Shown here: positions 36,936 through 45,112 of the stretch, piece by piece
Numbering within the stretch: the stretch's first letter is position 1
Layout: each line of letters opens with the position of its first letter
Assembly (NCBI RefSeq): GCF_018882295.1
Contig: NZ_JACVOR010000001.1
Location: 124,001-188,000, forward strand
DNA: 64,000 nucleotides
Source of the DNA: Polynucleobacter sp. 80A-SIGWE
Lineage (GTDB): Bacteria; Pseudomonadota; Gammaproteobacteria; Burkholderiales; Burkholderiaceae
Reading direction: 5' to 3'
Made by a program: the position numbers and the translations under genes
The notes under the pieces: generated by a model
What the model saw: only the letters and a program-made list of their open reading frames with translations
What the model was told of the DNA's origin: nothing
Databases searched by the model: none

Positions 36936-37067
36936 TTAACCCAGCACGCTCCGCTTAAGCAAAATACCGATAAAGAACACGATAGCTACGCTTAAAAGGA
37001 TAAAACCCAATCTGCGATTACTGGCAGATTGGGATTTGTGTGCGGCTACTTTAGATTCCTGCAGCAT
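36936..37067 (-). CDS. Cytochrome oxidase small assembly protein
   Basis: A 43-residue frame between coxA and ctaG. It begins with a short charged segment (MLQESKVAAHKSQS) followed by one membrane helix (about residues 20-36, FILLSVAIVFFIGILL) and ends KRSVLG. Small one-helix proteins with this shape occupy this place in other betaproteobacterial cox operons. Its start overlaps the coxA stop by 17 bp, and it ends 14 bp before ctaG. No other gene fits this gap. Confidence 0.75.
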   Translation of the reverse strand: MLQESKVAAHKSQSASNRRLGFILLSVAIVFFIGILLKRSVLG

Positions 37068-38670
37068 TTAACTCTGCAGCATTAGGAGGAGTTTCAAATG
37101 TATGGTGCGGTGCTGGTGAAGGCACAGTCCACTCCAAACCTTTGGCACCATCCCATGGTTTCATTGGCGCTTTTTCGCCTTTGCCGTTGTAAGCCGGCAA
37201 GACAACAAAGAGTAAGAAATAAACTTGGGACAAACCAAAACCGAGTGCGCCAATAGAGGCAACCATATTGAAATCAGCAAACTGGGTTGGGTAATCAGCA
37301 TAACGACGTGGCATACCTGCCAAGCCCAAGAAATGCATTGGGAAGAACGTTACGTTGAAGAAAATCATGGAAGTCCAGAAATGGATCTTGCCGCGAGTTT
37401 CATTGGCCATATAGCCAGTCCACTTTGGACACCAGTAGTAGAAGCCAGCAAACATTGCAAACAATGAGCCTGCTACTAATACATAGTGGAAGTGAGCAAC
37501 AACGTAATAGGTATCTTGCACACCAATATCAATTGGAGCCATTGCCAAGATCAAGCCTGTAAAACCACCCATTGTGAATACGAAAATAAAACCAACAGCC
37601 CACAACATTGGAGTTTCGAAAGTCATCGAACCTTTCCACATAGTTGCGACCCAGTTGAAAATCTTCACACCAGTTGGAACAGCGATCAACATTGTGGCGT
37701 ACATGAAGAACAACTGGCCAGTTACAGGCATACCAGTTGCAAACATGTGGTGAGCCCAAACAATAAATGACAAGATCGCAATAGATGCAGTCGCATAAAC
37801 CATTGAGCTATAGCCAAACAAGGTTTTTCTGGAGAACGCAGGGATGATCTCACTCACAATTCCGAATGCTGGAAGAATCATGATGTACACCTCTGGGTGA
37901 CCAAAGAACCAGAAAATATGCTGGAACATGATTGGGTCACCACCGCCAACTGCGGAGAAGAAAGAAGTACCGAAATGACGATCTGTAAGAACCATAGTGA
38001 TTGCACCAGCCAATACAGGCATTACAGCAATCAACAAATAAGCAGTAATCAACCAAGTCCAACAGAACATTGGCATCTTCATCAATGTCAGGCCGGGAGC
38101 GCGCATGTTCAAGATGGTCACGATGATGTTAATCGAGCCCATGATGGAAGAAGCACCCAATAAGTGGAGTGCAAAAATACCCATGTCTAAGCCTGGGCCC
38201 ATTTGTGAGGTCAATGGAGCATACAAAGTCCAACCACCAGCAGGTGCACCGCCAGGAGCTAAGAATGAACCAAACAACAAGCAAGCCGCTACCGGAAGAA
38301 TCCAGAAGCTAAAGTTATTCATACGAGCAAAAGCCATATCGGATGCGCCGATTTGCAGAGGAATCATCCAGTTCGCAAATCCAACGAATGCCGGCATGAT
38401 CGCGCCGAACACCATTACTAAACCGTGCATGGTGGTTAACTGATTAAAGAACTCAGGGCGCAAGAATTGCAAACCCGGTTGGAACAATTCCAAACGAATA
38501 CCCAGCGCCATCACACCACCAGCCAATAAGCTGACGAATGAGAAGATCAGATACATCGTGCCGATGTCTTTGTGGTTGGTTGCAAACAACCAACGACGCC
38601 AACCATGTGGCGTGTGATCATCATGCGCGTGGTCGTGTGCGTGATCGTGGGTGGTAGAGACTGTGCTCAT
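37051..38670 (-). CDS. coxA: Cytochrome c oxidase subunit I
   Basis: Catalytic subunit with heme a and the heme a3/Cu-B site. The 539-residue protein has 12 membrane segments. Signatures include the heme-copper motif WFFGHPEVYIMILPAFG (with Cu-B His-Tyr) and the later AHHMFATGMPV and VVAHFHYVLV segments carrying histidine ligands. The N-terminus is His/Asp-rich (TTHDHAHDHAHDDH), a possible metal-binding tail. It follows coxB by 40 bp. Confidence 0.98.
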   Translation of the reverse strand: MSTVSTTHDHAHDHAHDDHTPHGWRRWLFATNHKDIGTMYLIFSFVSLLAGGVMALGIRLELFQPGLQFLRPEFFNQLTTMHGLVMVFGAIMPAFVGFANWMIPLQIGASDMAFARMNNFSFWILPVAACLLFGSFLAPGGAPAGGWTLYAPLTSQMGPGLDMGIFALHLLGASSIMGSINIIVTILNMRAPGLTLMKMPMFCWTWLITAYLLIAVMPVLAGAITMVLTDRHFGTSFFSAVGGGDPIMFQHIFWFFGHPEVYIMILPAFGIVSEIIPAFSRKTLFGYSSMVYATASIAILSFIVWAHHMFATGMPVTGQLFFMYATMLIAVPTGVKIFNWVATMWKGSMTFETPMLWAVGFIFVFTMGGFTGLILAMAPIDIGVQDTYYVVAHFHYVLVAGSLFAMFAGFYYWCPKWTGYMANETRGKIHFWTSMIFFNVTFFPMHFLGLAGMPRRYADYPTQFADFNMVASIGALGFGLSQVYFLLFVVLPAYNGKGEKAPMKPWDGAKGLEWTVPSPAPHHTFETPPNAAELNAAGI

Positions 38671-38710
38671 GGATTACTCCGGTTTAGTTTGATCTGTATT
38701 AATAAATAAA

Positions 38711-39868
38711 TTACTTGCCAGCACGTGCAGAAACAATATCTTGGGTCTGAATAATCTCGCCCGTTTTATTGCCCCAAGCATTGCGGGTATATGTCATCAC
38801 GGCAGCAATATCGCCATCTGAAATTACACCAGCCCACTTCGGCATCGCGCCCTTACCATTGATAAGAATGTTGTATTGACCAGCTTTTGGTCCAAGCACT
38901 ACTTTGCTGCCATCAAGCGCTGGGAATGTGCCTGCACCCTTGCCGTTAGGCTGATGGCAAGCTGCGCAATTGGCTGCATAAACTTTAGCGCCGCGCTCTT
39001 TTTGCTCATCCAAGGTGTAAACCTTAGTAGGGTCATCAGATGCCCCACCCATTTCTTTTTTCTTCTCTGCCACCCACTTGGTGTAGTCCTCTTGTGAGAC
39101 TACATTGACCACGATAGGCATAAAGGCGTGCTCAGCACCGCACAACTCAGAACACTGGCCGCGATAGGTACCGATCTTGTCAGCGCGGAACCAAGCATCA
39201 CGAACAAAACCAGGGATCGCATCTTGCTTAACGCCAAATGCCGGGATAGTCCATGAATGAATTACATCATTCGCTGTAGTAATGATGCGAATCTTTTTGC
39301 CAACAGGTACAACCATCTCGTTGTCGACTTCCATCAAATAGGTATTTGATTTAGGAGCCAGATTATTGATAGCTTCACGTGAAGTAGACATGGTGGATAA
39401 GAAACTAATGCCTTCACCCTCACCTTTGATGTAGTCGTAACCCCATTTCCACTGATAACCAGTGGTCTTAATAGTGATGTCAGAGTTAGTGGTGTCTTTC
39501 ATTGCTACAACAGTTTTTGTTGCTGGCAAAGCCATGCCGATAACGATCAACAATGGAATAACTGTCCAAATGATCTCAACAGTAGTGCTTTCGTGGAAAG
39601 AGGCAGACTTAGCACCTAATGATTTGCGGTGCTTCAGGATGGAATAGAACATCACCCCAAAAACGCCAATAAAAATGAGCGCGCAAATAATCAACATCAT
39701 CCAATGCAACCAATGGATTTCTTGCATGATTTTTGTCGCTGGAGCGGCAAAATTCAATTGATTGACAGCTGGGCCGCCTGGCATATTTTCAGCTGCCTGT
39801 GCAATTGCAGTGCCGAAGGCTGCTACTAAATAGAGCGAAGCCCTAGTGACTTTTCCAAATAAATTCAT
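38711..39868 (-). CDS. coxB: Cytochrome c oxidase subunit II with fused cytochrome c domain
   Basis: Electron entry subunit. The 385-residue precursor has a signal peptide, two membrane helices (about 55-115), and a cupredoxin Cu-A domain with CSELCGAEHAFMPIVV. A fused C-terminal class I cytochrome c domain carries heme motif CAACH near residue 306 and a later methionine ligand in KGAMPKWAG. This is a caa3-like architecture. It is the first major gene of the cox operon. Confidence 0.97.
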   Translation of the reverse strand: MNLFGKVTRASLYLVAAFGTAIAQAAENMPGGPAVNQLNFAAPATKIMQEIHWLHWMMLIICALIFIGVFGVMFYSILKHRKSLGAKSASFHESTTVEIIWTVIPLLIVIGMALPATKTVVAMKDTTNSDITIKTTGYQWKWGYDYIKGEGEGISFLSTMSTSREAINNLAPKSNTYLMEVDNEMVVPVGKKIRIITTANDVIHSWTIPAFGVKQDAIPGFVRDAWFRADKIGTYRGQCSELCGAEHAFMPIVVNVVSQEDYTKWVAEKKKEMGGASDDPTKVYTLDEQKERGAKVYAANCAACHQPNGKGAGTFPALDGSKVVLGPKAGQYNILINGKGAMPKWAGVISDGDIAAVMTYTRNAWGNKTGEIIQTQDIVSARAGK

Positions 39869-39939
39869 CTTATTCTCTGTTTATTGTCGTGAACTTCTGT
39901 AGCCATATAGCTCCAGAAAGCCCAAAAAAGCGGTATCAA
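39865..39939 (-). CDS. Possible leader peptide upstream of coxB
   Basis: A short frame whose TGA overlaps the coxB ATG as ATGA. From a TTG at 39939 it encodes 24 residues, with a Trp/Phe-rich hydrophobic stretch (IPLFWAFWSYM) and a charged tail. An internal ATG at 39906 would give 13 residues. No strong ribosome-binding site is visible and no homologue is known to me. It could be a genuine tiny membrane peptide, a translation-coupling leader, or chance. Confidence 0.25.
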   Translation of the reverse strand: MIPLFWAFWSYMATEVHDNKQRIR

Positions 39940-39958
39940 GCCAATACTTCCAGCGGTG

Positions 39959-39987
39959 ATTATAGGGTTAATTAAGCTCAACAACAA
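39959..39987 (-). promoter_or_regulatory. Probable promoter of the cox operon
   Basis: On the minus strand, a perfect TATAAT -10 (39964-39959) is preceded at 17-nt spacing by TTGTTG (39987-39982), a weak -35. The start site would lie about 85 nt before the coxB ATG. The remainder of the 181-bp gap to the BioC-like gene shows no other feature. Confidence 0.6.
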
Positions 39988-40049
39988 ACCGGGTTAACCA
40001 GGCCTGCCTCAATCTTGGCAATGGTTTAAAAGATAGTGAGCACTTACAC

Positions 40050-40853
40050 TTAAGCAGAATCACTCCTAGTCTTGCGTCCGATTTGATTTAGATCAATATA
40101 GGCGACATGATCTTGGGCCTTGGCAAGGTGCTTACCTAAAGCCCAGGCATGCCCATAAACCACCTCTAAGGTCAGTTTTTTGGGTAATTGGGCGCATTGA
40201 GGGGGATCTTGATCTTCGGAAACAAGCAAATTGAGGGCTCTAGCATCAGCTAATAAAAGTGCATCGGAGTCGTAATCCAAGTTTAAGAACTCCATATCCA
40301 TAACTGGATCTGAAAAACGCTCGCCCAGCAGGGCATCCCCCATATCGTGCATATCCCAGGGACTGGCTAATTTTTGAAGCGGTAATGGCTGCGCCAAAAG
40401 TTCTGAGTTAAGTTCTTTGGCGGTATCGGGGCCCAAATAACTCAATGTCAGCAATCCACCCTCTTTAAGCACTCGCCAGCACTCTTGCAAGAAATGCTTC
40501 GGATCAGCCAAGTCCTGAATCAAGAGAACGCTGACTACTAAATCTACAGAATTACTAGGGAGATTAATGCGGCCTGTTTTCTTGTAGTCATCAAGAGAAA
40601 TCTGGGATGCCGACTTCATTCTTGAATTCCAAAAACGAGACACCCTCAGTTTCAGTAAATCAAAACCAGATAGCTCGCTTTCTGGCGCACTATAAAAACG
40701 AATTCCCGGAAAACGTTTTGTCAGAAAAGGGGCATGCGCTCCAGGGAAATCTGGAATCAACAGGACATCTTTTGCATCTAACTTCACGATATCTAATTTT
40801 TGCAGCATGCGAGCTGCAATTTCATCCTGAAGCCATCTGATTGATTGGGTCAT
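40050..40853 (-). CDS. BioC-like methyltransferase-fold protein
   Basis: A 267-residue protein resembling the BioC-type (malonyl-ACP methyltransferase) proteins encoded beside comF in betaproteobacteria. The C-terminal methyltransferase half is clear (VDLVVSVLLIQDLADPKHFLQECWRVLKEGG). The SAM-binding motif I, normally D/VGCGxG, reads VLLIPDFPGAHAPF, losing most glycines. Catalysis is therefore doubtful. I choose the ATG at 40853; the reading frame stays open further upstream, but that part overlaps comF antisense. It is divergent from comF with 23 bp between starts. Confidence 0.72.
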   Translation of the reverse strand: MTQSIRWLQDEIAARMLQKLDIVKLDAKDVLLIPDFPGAHAPFLTKRFPGIRFYSAPESELSGFDLLKLRVSRFWNSRMKSASQISLDDYKKTGRINLPSNSVDLVVSVLLIQDLADPKHFLQECWRVLKEGGLLTLSYLGPDTAKELNSELLAQPLPLQKLASPWDMHDMGDALLGERFSDPVMDMEFLNLDYDSDALLLADARALNLLVSEDQDPPQCAQLPKKLTLEVVYGHAWALGKHLAKAQDHVAYIDLNQIGRKTRSDSA

Positions 40854-40876
40854 TGGCTCAGTATACTCAGCGGCCC

Positions 40877-41638
40877 ATGCGCGCAATAGAGAATATTTTT
40901 CAATCACTTTGTTCTCACCTATTACCAAGCTCATGCATTGTTTGCGGAGTATTTCAGCAACACACTCTCTGCCTGAAGTGCTTAATCCAACTGCAGTCAG
41001 ATCAATTATCAAATTACGAGTGCTGCATGCAATGCGGCCTCACCCTTACAGCAAAAGAGGTGAAAGAAAAACGTTGTCGAGAGTGCATCACTAACCCACC
41101 CCACTTTGATGAAACTTACTGCCTCGATCGATACGATGGCAGACTGCAACCTGCTTTACATCAATTGAAATATCAGCGTCGACTTGCATGTGCACATGGC
41201 CTAGCTTCGGCATGGAATGCTCTGCTTGCAAAAGGCTTAATAACCGCGCGCGCAGACTATCTTCTGCCAGTACCATTGAGCCAGGAAAAACTATGCGCCA
41301 GAGGTTTTAATCAAAGCTGGGAATTGGCTAGGCGGATTGACTGCGACAAACACATTCGTAAGAATCCACATATCTTGAAGCGCCACCACCACGCTCAGCA
41401 TCAAGCCAATGAGAACCGCGCTAATCGTCAGACAGCTATTAAAGACATGTTTTATATCAACCTTCAGTATCAGGCTCAGATAGAGTCTGCCTCAGTCATT
41501 GTGTTTGATGATGTCATGACCAGCGGGGCAACTTTAAATGAAATTGCCCGCGTATTGAAGGACAATGGTGTGTCTCGTGTTATTAATTGGGTTGTACTGA
41601 GAACACTTCGTCCATCACAAAGATCAGAGCATGTTTAA
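40877..41638 (+). CDS. comF: ComF family protein
   Basis: Phosphoribosyltransferase-fold protein related to competence factor ComF/GntX. The 253-residue product has an N-terminal four-cysteine zinc element (CIVCGVFQQHTLCLKC, then CMQCGL..CREC) and the PRTase signature VIVFDDVMTSGATLNEIA near the C-terminus. Its role in DNA uptake or nucleotide metabolism is not settled. It overlaps trmL by 8 bp. A TTG at 40841 gives a longer frame but would collide with the divergent gene. Confidence 0.9.
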   Translation: MRAIENIFQSLCSHLLPSSCIVCGVFQQHTLCLKCLIQLQSDQLSNYECCMQCGLTLTAKEVKEKRCRECITNPPHFDETYCLDRYDGRLQPALHQLKYQRRLACAHGLASAWNALLAKGLITARADYLLPVPLSQEKLCARGFNQSWELARRIDCDKHIRKNPHILKRHHHAQHQANENRANRQTAIKDMFYINLQYQAQIESASVIVFDDVMTSGATLNEIARVLKDNGVSRVINWVVLRTLRPSQRSEHV

Positions 41639-42101
41639 CATTGTTTTATTCGAACCAGAAATTCCGCCCAATACAGGCAACATCATTCGCCTCTGCGCAA
41701 ACACGGGTGCAAAGCTACACCTCATTGAACCCCTCGGCTTCCCCATGGAGGATGCCAAACTTCGCAGAGCGGGACTGGACTATCACGAGTTCGCAAAAGT
41801 AAAGGTTCACAAAAACTGGGCGCAATTTCTAATTGATGAAACTCCCAAACCTGATCGTATTTTTGCATTGACGACTAAGGGGTCTGGAAAATTTCATGAT
41901 GGCAAATATTTACCAGAAGATTATTTTGTTTTTGGCTCAGAAACCAAAGGCATTGCCGAAGAAGTCAGAAGCTCAATTCAAACGCCTAATCAAGTTCGCC
42001 TAGCGATGCAAGATAGCAGTCGTAGTTTGAATCTCTCCAATACGGTAGCGATTGTGGTTTATGAAGCATGGCGCCAAAACGGATTGCTTGGCGGAAGTTA
42101 A
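41631..42101 (+). CDS. trmL: tRNA (cytidine(34)-2'-O)-methyltransferase
   Basis: SPOUT-class methyltransferase modifying the wobble ribose of tRNA-Leu. The 156-residue protein has the family start FNIVLFEPEIPPNTGNIIRLCANTGA, the knot motif YFVFGSETKGI and the C-terminal RSLNLSNTVAIVVYEA. It overlaps comF by 8 bp and ends 5 bp from convergent gpsA. Confidence 0.95.
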   Translation: MFNIVLFEPEIPPNTGNIIRLCANTGAKLHLIEPLGFPMEDAKLRRAGLDYHEFAKVKVHKNWAQFLIDETPKPDRIFALTTKGSGKFHDGKYLPEDYFVFGSETKGIAEEVRSSIQTPNQVRLAMQDSSRSLNLSNTVAIVVYEAWRQNGLLGGS

Positions 42102-42106
42102 GGTGC

Positions 42107-43129
42107 TTAAACTTCGACCTTGGGGTCGCGCCCCATGAGTTTTTTCACAGCTTCATGCGGTGAAAGTTTTCCAGATAAGACCTCCCCCATCATGGCAGTA
42201 ATTGGCATCTCGACACCTAGGCGTGTCGCCAAATTACCTACCGCAGAGGCACACAGTACACCTTCAGCAACATGGCCTAAGTTGCCCAAAATTTCTGGCA
42301 AAGGTTTTCCTGCAGCAAGAGCCAAACCAACGCGGCGATTACGAGAGAGATCACCGGTGGCAGTCAAGATCAAATCACCTACTCCAGTTAAGCCCATACA
42401 AGTCTCTGGTCTACCGCCTGCAGCTTTTACCAAACGCATCATTTCCGCAAGGCCGCGAGTTAATACTGCAGCGCGCGCATTTAAGCCAAGGTCTAGGCCA
42501 TCGCCAATACCGGCCGCAATTGCTAAAACATTTTTAATCGCACCACCTAATTCAACACCAACCAAATCGTCGCTGGCATAGATGCGCATATTGCCATGAT
42601 GGAAAGCGCCTTGAACAATGTCGCATAAGGCATTCGATTTGCTGGCGACAGTTAATGCACAAGGCATACCATTACCAACTTCTTGCGCGAAACTCGGCCC
42701 TGATAGAGCTCCGTAAGAATGATGCAGGCCATGACTGTGTAACTTGTCTTCCCGATCTACTACTTGGTGCGGCAACAAGGTAGTGCTGGGCTCCAAGCCC
42801 TTGCATAACCAAACAATATTGAGCGGGTGTTTAGCTAAACGTAATACCTGCGCTACCGTTTCCGACAAACCTGACATCGGAGTGGCAATGACTAAAAGGT
42901 CGTTTTCCGAAAGGCGTTCAATAGCCCGTTCAAAACTCACTTCTAGTTGCAAGCCCTTTGGCAAGATGACGCCAGGCAAGTAGTCTGCATTTTCGCCAGA
43001 CTTTTGAATATCTTCTAACTGCTCAGCGCTTCGTGACCACAAACAAACATCGCCAGCCTGAAGATGGCGCGCTGCTTGCGCGGCCATAGCAGTGCCCCAT
43101 GAACCAGCTCCAAGCAGCGTCACTTTCAT
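42107..43129 (-). CDS. gpsA: Glycerol-3-phosphate dehydrogenase [NAD(P)+]
   Basis: Makes sn-glycerol-3-phosphate from dihydroxyacetone phosphate for phospholipid synthesis. The 340-residue protein has the N-terminal dinucleotide fold TLLGAGSWGTAMA and the catalytic and substrate motifs SGPSFAQEV, ELGGAIKNVLAIAAGI and GLTGVGDLILT. It is first-to-last partner of secB, grxC and the rhodanese on the minus strand, a conserved betaproteobacterial cluster. Confidence 0.97.
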   Translation of the reverse strand: MKVTLLGAGSWGTAMAAQAARHLQAGDVCLWSRSAEQLEDIQKSGENADYLPGVILPKGLQLEVSFERAIERLSENDLLVIATPMSGLSETVAQVLRLAKHPLNIVWLCKGLEPSTTLLPHQVVDREDKLHSHGLHHSYGALSGPSFAQEVGNGMPCALTVASKSNALCDIVQGAFHHGNMRIYASDDLVGVELGGAIKNVLAIAAGIGDGLDLGLNARAAVLTRGLAEMMRLVKAAGGRPETCMGLTGVGDLILTATGDLSRNRRVGLALAAGKPLPEILGNLGHVAEGVLCASAVGNLATRLGVEMPITAMMGEVLSGKLSPHEAVKKLMGRDPKVEV

Positions 43130-43154
43130 GATCTGTGGGCTTTAAAAAATCGAC

Positions 43155-43676
43155 TTAGTGAGGAAGAATGATTTTGCTTTCATCGGTAGAGCCACTTTCC
43201 GTTGCAGCAGCTTGCGCAGCCTGCATGATGCGGTGCTCGTACATACCGTGGAAGTTAATCTCATTCAGATGAATCGGCTGGAAACCAGCGCGACTAATGG
43301 TGTCAGCAATATTCGAACGCAAGTAAGGATACAAAATTGTTGGGCAAGCAATACCTAACATTGGATCAATTTGCTCTGGTGGAATATTGCTAAATTCAAA
43401 AATGCCCGCTTGCTTAGCCTCAACCAAAAAGAGTGCTTTGCTTTCGACTTTGGCTGTTACTGTCCCAATCAAGGTAACCTCAAAAATTTCATCGCTCAAA
43501 CGTGTCACTGCAACATCCACCTCAACCTCAACTTGCGGCTCAGCAGCAACCAATAAAATTTGTGGTGCGTTTGGCTGCTCTAAAGACAGGTCCTTGAGGT
43601 AAATACGTTGAATGCGGAAACCAGGCTCTTTTGAGTTATCTGCTGTATCTGGAGCGGAAGTAGTTTGTTCAGTCAT
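43155..43676 (-). CDS. secB: Protein-export chaperone SecB
   Basis: Tetrameric chaperone that keeps preproteins unfolded and delivers them to SecA. The 173-residue protein has the SecB core ([50 protein letters not shown] split across about 28-145) and a C-terminal tail. It is transcribed with grxC upstream (24-bp gap) and gpsA downstream. Confidence 0.96.
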   Translation of the reverse strand: MTEQTTSAPDTADNSKEPGFRIQRIYLKDLSLEQPNAPQILLVAAEPQVEVEVDVAVTRLSDEIFEVTLIGTVTAKVESKALFLVEAKQAGIFEFSNIPPEQIDPMLGIACPTILYPYLRSNIADTISRAGFQPIHLNEINFHGMYEHRIMQAAQAAATESGSTDESKIILPH

Positions 43677-43700
43677 GGGAAACTTTCTGAGTAAATTTTT

Positions 43701-43955
43701 TTAAGCCAAGAGTGGGTCAAGCTGGCCGGCGCGATCTAGTGCAACTAGATCGTCATAACCGCCAACATGGGTTTCACCAATGTAAATTTGCGGCACAGTA
43801 CGGCGGCCTGTACGAGTCATCATGATCTCGCGCTGCGCAGGATCACGATCAATGAGGATCTTCTCTAGATTTGCCACGCCCTTCTTCTGCAACAACTTCT
43901 CTGCCATAACGCAGTAAGGACAAACTTGAGTGCTATACATCGTAACTTGTGGCAT
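43701..43955 (-). CDS. grxC: Glutaredoxin 3
   Basis: Small dithiol glutaredoxin of 84 residues, reduced by glutathione. The active site is CPYC (residues 12-15 region), with the cis-proline TVPQIYIG and the GGYDDL glutathione-binding element. It is encoded between the rhodanese and secB genes. Glutathione synthesis genes gshA and gshB are also in this window. Confidence 0.96.
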   Translation of the reverse strand: MPQVTMYSTQVCPYCVMAEKLLQKKGVANLEKILIDRDPAQREIMMTRTGRRTVPQIYIGETHVGGYDDLVALDRAGQLDPLLA

Positions 43956-43972
43956 ATCGAAGATCCGCTGAA

Positions 43973-44389
43973 TTATTTGACCAATGGCAGGGCTGCAGCC
44001 TGCCAGCCTTGAACGCCACCATCCAGAACTGCGACCTCAGAGAATCCAAGCTTCTTGAGTTCTGGAACGACCTTGCGGGCACTCATACCTGAGTGGCAAA
44101 CCAAAATGATGGGATTTTTACGGTCCAGCTTGAGCTTGTCGATTCCGGACGGGATTTGCTCGGCCAAAAGATGTTTTGCTCCAGGCAGATGACCAGCCTT
44201 AAAGTCAGATTCTGGACGTAAGTCCAAAACAGCTGCTTTACGGCGATTCATCCAAATAGTTGCTTCTGTAGGCGATAAGCCTTTTCCGCTAATAAGCGTA
44301 GATAATGTGGGGAAGAAGAGTGCTGCGCCCGAAACAAGCAGGAGGGCGATAAGCGCTAAATTATCAATTTGCGTGAGAAAGTTCATCAC
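43973..44389 (-). CDS. Membrane-anchored rhodanese-like protein
   Basis: A 138-residue protein with one N-terminal membrane helix (about 9-28) and a single rhodanese domain with the active-site loop CHSGMSAR, whose cysteine could carry persulfide sulfur. It resembles the YibN family. It lies 17 bp upstream of grxC and is divergent from gpmA with only 19 bp between starts. Substrate unknown. Confidence 0.9.
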   Translation of the reverse strand: MMNFLTQIDNLALIALLLVSGAALFFPTLSTLISGKGLSPTEATIWMNRRKAAVLDLRPESDFKAGHLPGAKHLLAEQIPSGIDKLKLDRKNPIILVCHSGMSARKVVPELKKLGFSEVAVLDGGVQGWQAAALPLVK

Positions 44390-44408
44390 CGGATTATAGA
44401 ATGGCTCT

Positions 44409-45098
44409 ATGAAACAACTTGTCCTTATTCGTCATGGCGAATCCGCCTGGAACCTTGAAAACCGCTTCACTGGCTGGGCGGACGTTGACTTAACCCCAAA
44501 AGGCACTGAACAGGCCCTTGCTGCCGGAGAAAATCTCCGCAAAGCAGGCTATGAGTTTGACGTGGCCTACACCTCAGTACTCAGAAGAGCCATCCGCACC
44601 CTGTGGCATGTTCAAGACACCATGGACCTGATGTGGCTACCCGTAGTCCACAGTTGGAGGCTGAACGAACGTCACTATGGCGCCCTCACCGGCCTGAATA
44701 AAGCTGAGACAGCAGAACAGTATGGAGATGCCCAAGTTCACATTTGGCGACGCTCCTACGATGTGCGCCCACCATTACTAGAAAAAGATGATGAGCGTAA
44801 TCCGCAAAATGATCGACGCTACGAAAAACTCACTGCCTCCGATATTCCCTTAGGCGAGTGTCTCAAAGATAACGTCGAGCGCGTATTGCCTCTTTGGAAT
44901 GAATCCATCGCCCCCGCTCTCAAAGCAGGCAAGCGCGTATTACTAGTCGCACACGGCAATAGCATTCGCTCATTAATTAAGTATCTCGACCAGGTTTCTG
45001 ACGAAGACATTATGGAAATCAATGTTCCTAATGGCATCCCGCTTGTTTATGAGCTCGATGACAACCTCAAGCCTATTCAGCATTTTTATTTGGATTAA
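44409..45098 (+). CDS. gpmA: 2,3-bisphosphoglycerate-dependent phosphoglycerate mutase
   Basis: Glycolytic interconversion of 3- and 2-phosphoglycerate. The 229-residue protein has the catalytic histidine motif [10 protein letters not shown], the [13 protein letters not shown] segment, and the second catalytic HGN motif [12 protein letters not shown] near residue 182. It is the cofactor-dependent type. It is followed after 14 bp by the ctpA-type protease gene. Confidence 0.97.
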   Translation: MKQLVLIRHGESAWNLENRFTGWADVDLTPKGTEQALAAGENLRKAGYEFDVAYTSVLRRAIRTLWHVQDTMDLMWLPVVHSWRLNERHYGALTGLNKAETAEQYGDAQVHIWRRSYDVRPPLLEKDDERNPQNDRRYEKLTASDIPLGECLKDNVERVLPLWNESIAPALKAGKRVLLVAHGNSIRSLIKYLDQVSDEDIMEINVPNGIPLVYELDDNLKPIQHFYLD

Positions 45099-45112
45099 GG
45101 TAAAACAGAAGC

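Noticed and set aside
37225..38443. Several open frames of 80-112 codons antisense to coxA
   Set aside because: They lie opposite a strongly conserved gene and show low-complexity, histidine- or proline-biased composition typical of shadow frames; no ribosome-binding sites or motifs.
40854..41012. Upstream extension of the BioC-like frame by 53 codons
   Set aside because: It is antisense to the comF N-terminus, which encodes a conserved zinc-cysteine element, so the internal ATG at 40853 is preferred.
42120..42581. A 153-codon frame antisense to gpsA
   Set aside because: Arg/Pro/Ser-rich composition with no domain, fully inside gpsA; reads as a codon-usage shadow.
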